Origin: Trichoderma breve
Taxonomy: Eukaryota > Ascomycota > Sordariomycetes > Hypocreales > Hypocreaceae
Assembly: GCF_028502605.1 (NCBI RefSeq)
Contig: NC_079235.1
Span: 4,402,001-4,466,000 of the forward strand
Length of the DNA stretch: 64,000 bases
Direction of reading: 5' to 3'
Part shown: positions 59,554 to 64,000 of the stretch, in pieces
How positions within the stretch are numbered: the stretch's first letter is position 1
Layout: each line of letters starts with the position of its first letter
Made by a program: the position numbers and the translations under genes
Notes under the pieces: model-generated
Database searches by the model: none
What the model saw: the letters and a program-made list of their open reading frames with translations, nothing else
Told to the model about the DNA's origin: nothing

Positions 59554-61273
59554 CTACAGGTGTAACTCCCGCCTGTCCGGCACATGGTGCCAACCCTGTT
59601 CAAAGCCGACATATCTAGGCCACCGAGCAATCACAAGTTGCACCTCGGGCTCTGTGATTCGAGGGTAAAGGGACACCTTGCGAACCTCATGAACCTCGTG
59701 ATCAGCAGACTTGTCGAAATTCTCCACACTGTCAATGACTACAATTCCAAGGTTATCTCCAAGTTCACTCTGAGCCATCAATTAATGACAAGATGGACTT
59801 ACTCATATGGGCAATGGTCAAGAAGTCTTCTTGATCAGTGAGCTTGAAGCTCAAGTTCTTATCACACTGCTTCGTCATCTGCGCAACGGTTGCAATTCCG
59901 CGCACAAATTTGGACGTATGGCCATCATCTTCATACTCACAGGCCCGTTGGAACACACCGTCCCATCCAGATGGATGAAGTGGCTTGTAAGTCTTGAGCT
60001 CCTCTGGACGAGGTTCTGGGGCACCGCATTCAGCATAGAGTAACAGATTGGCTCGGCCAAGCCACTCGACGAGGCGAGCTTTTGACTCGGGCTTGATCCA
60101 GTCGGTCTTCAAATAAATTGGAAGGAATGTAGCAGTGGTTACAGTGTGCATCAGCATGAAGTCGAAACGAATCTGCTTATTTGACCTCTGAGCCATAGTT
60201 GTGTAGTACACTTCATGATGATCAGTGCCTGTCAAAAAGAAACGGAACAAGGGGGAAGGATCGTACCGCATGCGTTGAACAGCTCAGCAGCCTTGGCTTC
60301 TACCTCGTCGACCGAAACCTTCCACTGGCTGATGACCCTGAACAATTCGTCACCGGCTTCCCCAATCAAACCGTCATTGATCTTGTCGATATAGTCATAA
60401 TGCATTGCACTGCGGATCCTCGCGTTTGTACGTATTTGCTCGAATATCTCCACCTGTGAGGCACTTGCAGTAGAGGGTGCAACTTTTTCAGTTGGAACAA
60501 GAAAATCATGGAGCTCAGGGAGATGGACGGCGGTTGAGGCTAGTGCCTCAGCGACCAAGAACGGCTGCATGTATTCGAGGGCATAGCCAAGGTGGATGAT
60601 GCAGTGCAGATAGCCTAAGGGTCACGTCAGTCTCCCTCGAGGTAGTATTGCACGATCCTACACAAGATTTACCCCCAAAAAATCTGTCGAACATGTCGGC
60701 AGCTCCCTCATCATCGCCAAAGATGTATGTGTTGACCGTCGCTGGAATTCCATGGGTCTCAATTTCCTTACGGAAAAAGAGGAAGTAGTCATTGAAGTAT
60801 TTGGAATCTCCGAGGCACTTCTTGAACTCTACCGGGTCAGCTAATTGCTGTGCGTGCCCTGAATCAGCGTAGTGCGAAGGCAGCTGATAGACAGCGTTCA
60901 AGTCGAAAGCTTTTTCCATCTGCAGCGGAGTAGCCCCAAGAGCGTAGATGCACAGGAGGTGATGAAGAATATGGTCTAGAACTAAATCAGCTTGCCTTGA
61001 CTGGTAGTTGGAGGTAGTAGCCATCATGCAACCGATCTGATGAGTTTAAGGACATTAAAGCGTACTATGAAGACCAAACTGGTGGTAGCTCAGGTGATAC
61101 TTGTCATGATTCGAGGTCAGAAGCTGTGCAAGTTTGTCTGCGCTCTCCTGGGTTAGATTGGAAACGTGGAAGGGACCATTGTCATGTAGCTTGGTGGGAA
61201 TAACGAGTTGCCGTGTGCTTGCCATCTTGACAGACGAAAAATGTTGCTGTTGAGTTGTTGCTGAGGCGGACAT
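59554..61273 (-). CDS. Questin-oxidase-like protein (PF14027, Baeyer-Villiger type)
   Basis: Exons 61066-61273, 60673-60975, 60267-60614, 59803-60228 and 59554-59738 give 489 residues; starting at the ATG at 61225 (MASTRQLVIP) gives 473, and this fits better with a TATATA element at 61304-61309. The family hallmark is GLHNHILHHLLCIYALGATP, followed by YFNDYFLFFRKEIETHG, GGYLHCIIHLGYALEYMQPF, and the C-terminal IIDSVENF and YVGFEQGWHHVPDR. Such proteins (AflY/HypC/GedK-like) cleave quinone rings of anthraquinone-type polyketides in a Baeyer-Villiger-like step. Intron 3 is only 38 nt. Intron 4 is assigned to the AG at 59739, because two nearer AGs give stops. Confidence 0.85.
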
Positions 61274-62019
61274 GTCAATCAGCATTGACAATCAACAATG
61301 GCATATATACACGACTTGAAGCCATTCCCGGAGAGCGAGCAACTGGGGAAATGCCCCTTTCTGTCATAGCTTGCATATTACCCCAGATGTAAGGCCCAAT
61401 TTTGGATGCAAGGGTAGTCAATGTACCAACAACACTCCCTTCCCCAGCCTACCCCATAAACCATGCCACGTTCGGTTGGTTTTGGGGTAGATGTATGGGG
61501 TAAGGTTCTCGCTGTCGACCTCAAATGGCCTGAGTGTGCTGTCCAGTCGTGGACATAATACTAGGCTGTTGGCAATCTCGACAGACTACTACTAGAAATT
61601 CTAGCATTGAGTTATGATGTCACGACTCAATCAAAGGATATATACCTGTGCGTAAAGTATAGGTGATTGTAATTGATAATAAATAAGGATGACGAGCTAA
61701 GAAAGAGTATTATATTATAGATGTAATATTCATAATTAAAACGGTCAGTAAGATTCTAATAGCTGCTTTAAAAACGGGTTTGCTCAATGTAAGCCTTTTA
61801 TTCCTTTTGCTAGAATATTCCATCTTATACGCTCACTGTGAGTTATTGTTACGCGAAGAAATATGGTAGCCGAGACATAAATTGGTAAACCGGATTATCA
61901 GAACCAGTTACTAAGTTAAAAGCTTGTCATTGCACTGTATATCGCAATTGGACTACATGTATCTGCTCGTTCTTAAGCCTCTAGAGTGTCTGTGAGAGTC
62001 GCGCCTTTTGATTGAAGTA
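61274..62019. promoter_or_regulatory. Promoter of questin-oxidase-like gene, TACCCC motifs
   Basis: No gene is seen. Four related elements, TTACCCCAG (61378-61386), CTACCCCATA (61449-61458), and, in reverse, GGGGTAG (61484-61490) and TATGGGGTAA (61494-61503), sit within 130 bp upstream of the questin-oxidase-like start. They are likely binding sites for one regulator. A TATATA element lies at 61304-61309. Confidence 0.5.
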
Positions 62020-62472
62020 TCACTCTTCGGAAGTCTCAGCGACCCATTCGAACAGCTTCTTAGTAAGAAAGGTATCAAGGTAGAACCGAGCATGGGCGAT
62101 TTTCCCTTCTCTGATTTCGAAAAGATAGTGATAGGTGTTGTTGTAGTGATGACCATTGACGTGCATATCCGAAGTACACTCAAGGGCAAGGCGGTCCTCT
62201 TGAGCAGTGATGCCTCGCAACTGGAGGTTGATGGCTCGGTTTTGAAGTGATGCGCTGAGGAACTCTCCAAACTGTTCCTTGGTACGTGTTCCGCCAAGTT
62301 CGGGGAAAATGTCAGAGCGAGCCATATTGGTGAATGTCGCGTCATCATGGAAGAGCTCCAGCAGAGGCTTCACGTCTCCGCCCTTGGGGATGTTCCATCT
62401 TTTGCACACCTCGTAGGCGAGCGTCCTATTGTGCTCGACACCGGTTCTCTTCGAGTTGGTTCCCCAGACCAT
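62020..62472 (-). CDS. SnoaL-like (NTF2-fold) protein, second copy
   Basis: A single 150-residue exon. The pattern LAYEVCKRWNIPKGGDVKPL, then FHDDATFTNMARSDIFPELG, TKEQFGEFLSASLQN, and HHYNNTYHYLFEIREGKIAH with ARFYLDTFL is that of the NTF2/SnoaL-like superfamily, close to ketosteroid-isomerase-like proteins. No signal peptide is visible. It differs in sequence from the 49356-49900 protein, so the two are not a recent duplication. A minus-strand TATAAATA lies at 62598-62591. In related polyketide pathways these proteins do ring closure or dehydration. Here the substrate is unknown. Confidence 0.82.
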   Translation of the reverse strand: MVWGTNSKRTGVEHNRTLAYEVCKRWNIPKGGDVKPLLELFHDDATFTNMARSDIFPELGGTRTKEQFGEFLSASLQNRAINLQLRGITAQEDRLALECTSDMHVNGHHYNNTYHYLFEIREGKIAHARFYLDTFLTKKLFEWVAETSEE

Positions 62473-62776
62473 GATGGTGAAGCTAGGGTGAAGAAGCTGG
62501 AACTGTTATTGAATGCAAAAATTGAACGATGGAAAAATACCAGCAGGTGGCGGTTTACTAGCTCAATGGGATGGTTCTTTCCAACTCGTGTATTTATATC
62601 CCTTTATTCTGGTATTTATCCTTGCTAATGCTGACCCGTCCGGATCGGAGACAAGCTGCCAAGGGATGTCATGCACACGCAAGCCTCTCCACCGGAGTTT
62701 GAGCGTGGCTGTATATCGCGATACCCAGACTGGCTGTCAAGTACCAGAGTTTGCCAAGATGTCCGTTGTCAATCAA

Positions 62777-62806
62777 CCCCAACGTTACCCCAGCGTTACC
62801 CCAACG
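62777..62806 (+). repeat. 11-bp tandem repeat with TACCCC core
   Basis: Two and three-quarter copies of CCCC(A)(A/G)CGTTA in a row. It shares the TACCCC core with the elements in front of the questin-oxidase-like gene, so it may be a regulator array. Confidence 0.55.
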
Positions 62807-62898
62807 CTTCAGACGGACGGACGAAACCCGAATCATAGCTGTGATTGCATGTGAATAGGATCCATCTGCCAATACTAAGGAACACGACTCATCTTGGA

Positions 62899-62963
62899 TG
62901 CCTAATGGCATGAATGATATGCGTACTCATTTTGAATGCCTATTGGTATGAATGATATACGTA
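62899..62963 (+). repeat. 27-bp direct repeat abutting the DLH TATA box
   Basis: Copies 62899-62925 and 62937-62963 match at 24 of 27 positions (three single-base differences, two of them C/T or G/A). The second copy runs into the TATATAAG box, so the repeat lies right at the promoter core. Confidence 0.6.
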
Positions 62964-62969
62964 TATAAG
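62962..62969 (+). promoter_or_regulatory. TATA box of dienelactone hydrolase gene
   Basis: TATATAAG, about 85 bp upstream of the ATG at 63050. Confidence 0.6.
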
Positions 62970-63049
62970 ATGATGAACTGCCATCTTGCCAAGCTACTCG
63001 GTCTGAACCGATACATCATCTATACATACGAATATCATATTCTCTCGCA

Positions 63050-63871
63050 ATGGCCTCGAACCCTCCAGGAAGATGCTGCGTTACCGGCGCAAGACATGAA
63101 GGCTTACCCCGCGGTGAGATTAAGAAATTCAATGACAGTGCGACAATGTCTTTTTTCTTCGAGTCAAGTTTGTACCACTGACCTATCTTAGTCGAGGTCT
63201 ACATAACGTATCCTAAGGACAAGAGTACCGAGAACGCCATATTGTTCCTGACAGACGTCATGGGCCACCGGTTTATCAACGCCCAGCTGATTGCTGATGA
63301 ATTTGCGGAAAATGGATACTTTGTCTATATGCCAGACCTTTTTCATGGTGACCCCGTTTCGTTAAACCCACCGGAGGACTTTGATATCATGGGCTGGCTT
63401 AACGGTCCGCCAGGCCACCTTCCTGACCGCGTCGACCCCGTTGTGCAGGCATCCATCAATGAAATGCGCAAGACACTGGGCTGCAAGAAGATTGGGGGAG
63501 TCGGCTATTGTTTCGGCGCCAAGTATGTGGCCCGCAATCTTGGCTATTTGAGTGGCTCTGGGGACGGTCTCGACGCTGGCTATGTCGCTCATCCCTCGTT
63601 TGTCGAACGCGATGAGCTCCAGGCAATCAAGAAACCTCTGGCAATCTCCGCCGCAGAAAGAGATAGTATTTTCCCTACCTCAAAGCGCCATGAGAGTGAG
63701 GAGATTTTGATCGGAACAAAGATTCCTTATCAGATCAATCTGTTCAGCGGCGTTGAGCATGGATTTGCAGTCCGTCTCAGCGAGGAAACACCGGTAGGAA
63801 ACTTTGCTAAGGAGCAGGCTTTTGTTCAAGCTATCACTTGGTTCAATATGCATCTTAGAGAGACTGAATAG
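63050..63871 (+). CDS. Dienelactone hydrolase family protein
   Basis: Exons 63050-63137 and 63192-63871 give 255 residues. The DLH triad (PF01738) is visible: Cys in GVGYCFGAKY, Asp in ISAAERDSIFP and His in GVEHGFAVR. The N-terminal SNPPGRCCVTGARHEG block and YMPDLFHGDPVSL are typical of the fungal AIM2-like/DLH subgroup. These enzymes open dienelactones and related esters in aromatic catabolism. It is cytosolic, with an intron of 54 nt. It is the last gene inside the window. The 129 bp after it contain no further gene, so the block may continue past the right edge. Confidence 0.9.
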
Positions 63872-64000
63872 TCATAAATACAAATTGATACTTTAGCTTG
63901 AGAAATAATGACAGCTTATCGAGTATCTATTCCGATGTATCTGGCACTTATTTGCATTGGATCTGTGATTTTGGTTTAGTCAAACGCTTATTCTGGCTCT
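63872..64000. other. 3' flank, right edge
   Basis: AT-rich 3' flank of the dienelactone hydrolase gene. No feature is seen. Confidence 0.4.

Larger units (their letters stand above)
62473..63049. promoter_or_regulatory. Divergent promoter of SnoaL-like and DLH genes
   Basis: It carries an 11-bp tandem run, CCCCAACGTTA / CCCCAGCGTTA / CCCCAACG (62777-62806), a 27-bp near-duplicate pair (62899-62925 and 62937-62963, offset 38 bp), and TATATAAG at 62962-62969 for the dienelactone hydrolase gene. The SnoaL-like gene's TATAAATA is at 62598-62591 (minus). Confidence 0.5.

Overview
This is nuclear DNA of a filamentous ascomycete, most likely Trichoderma (Hypocreales). The genes are split by short introns (mostly 38-90 nt; one is 330 nt) with GTAAGT-like donors and CTAAC branch points. 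They include Zn2Cys6 and PF11951-type regulators and secreted plant/fungal wall enzymes. The SDR gene at 41.1-41.9 kb is one I recognise as Trichoderma lxr1 (D-mannitol 2-dehydrogenase / L-xylulose reductase). No rRNA, tRNA, CRISPR or intact transposon was seen.

Layout. (1) 0.8-4.5 kb: a Tim17-like membrane protein preceded by a stop/start-overlapping small ORF, a small acidic conserved protein whose intron follows its ATG directly, and a GLEYA/PA14-like adhesin broken by a nonsense codon and a frameshift. (2) 6.5-15.5 kb: an accessory block with an HSL-type esterase, a Zn2Cys6 regulator, a BAHD/TRI101-like acyltransferase and a FAD aromatic-ring monooxygenase, resembling a small tailoring or detoxification cluster without a backbone enzyme. 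(3) 16.1-25.2 kb: core genes, namely a BuGZ/ZNF207 homologue, a kinesin-8 and a Zn2Cys6 regulator. (4) 26.4-38.8 kb: secreted and redox enzymes, namely a GH79 glucuronidase, a bicupin oxalate decarboxylase, two divergent Old Yellow Enzyme-family reductases of different subclasses, a conserved 106-aa protein and a GH92 alpha-mannosidase. (5) 41.1-42.0 kb: lxr1, followed by a 3.6 kb gene-free AT-rich gap.

(6) 45.5-63.9 kb, running towards the right edge: a dense accessory block. It holds a TauD-type dioxygenase, a bZIP regulator carrying a fungal-specific PF11951-like domain, a SnoaL-like protein, a second PF11951-like regulator with no visible DNA-binding domain, an isochorismatase-like hydrolase, a secreted epoxide-hydrolase-like protein, another alpha/beta hydrolase, a questin-oxidase-like (PF14027, Baeyer-Villiger-type) enzyme, a second SnoaL-like protein and a dienelactone hydrolase. 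This set suits oxidative cleavage of a polycyclic aromatic or polyketide, followed by epoxide, lactone and ester hydrolysis. No PKS, NRPS, terpene synthase or transporter is visible. It is the best candidate here for an undescribed system: either one arm of a biosynthetic cluster whose backbone lies beyond the window, or a catabolic cluster.

Exon coordinates were worked out by hand from splice signals and reading frame, and each spliced model keeps one open frame. Functions rest on motif recognition, not database searches.
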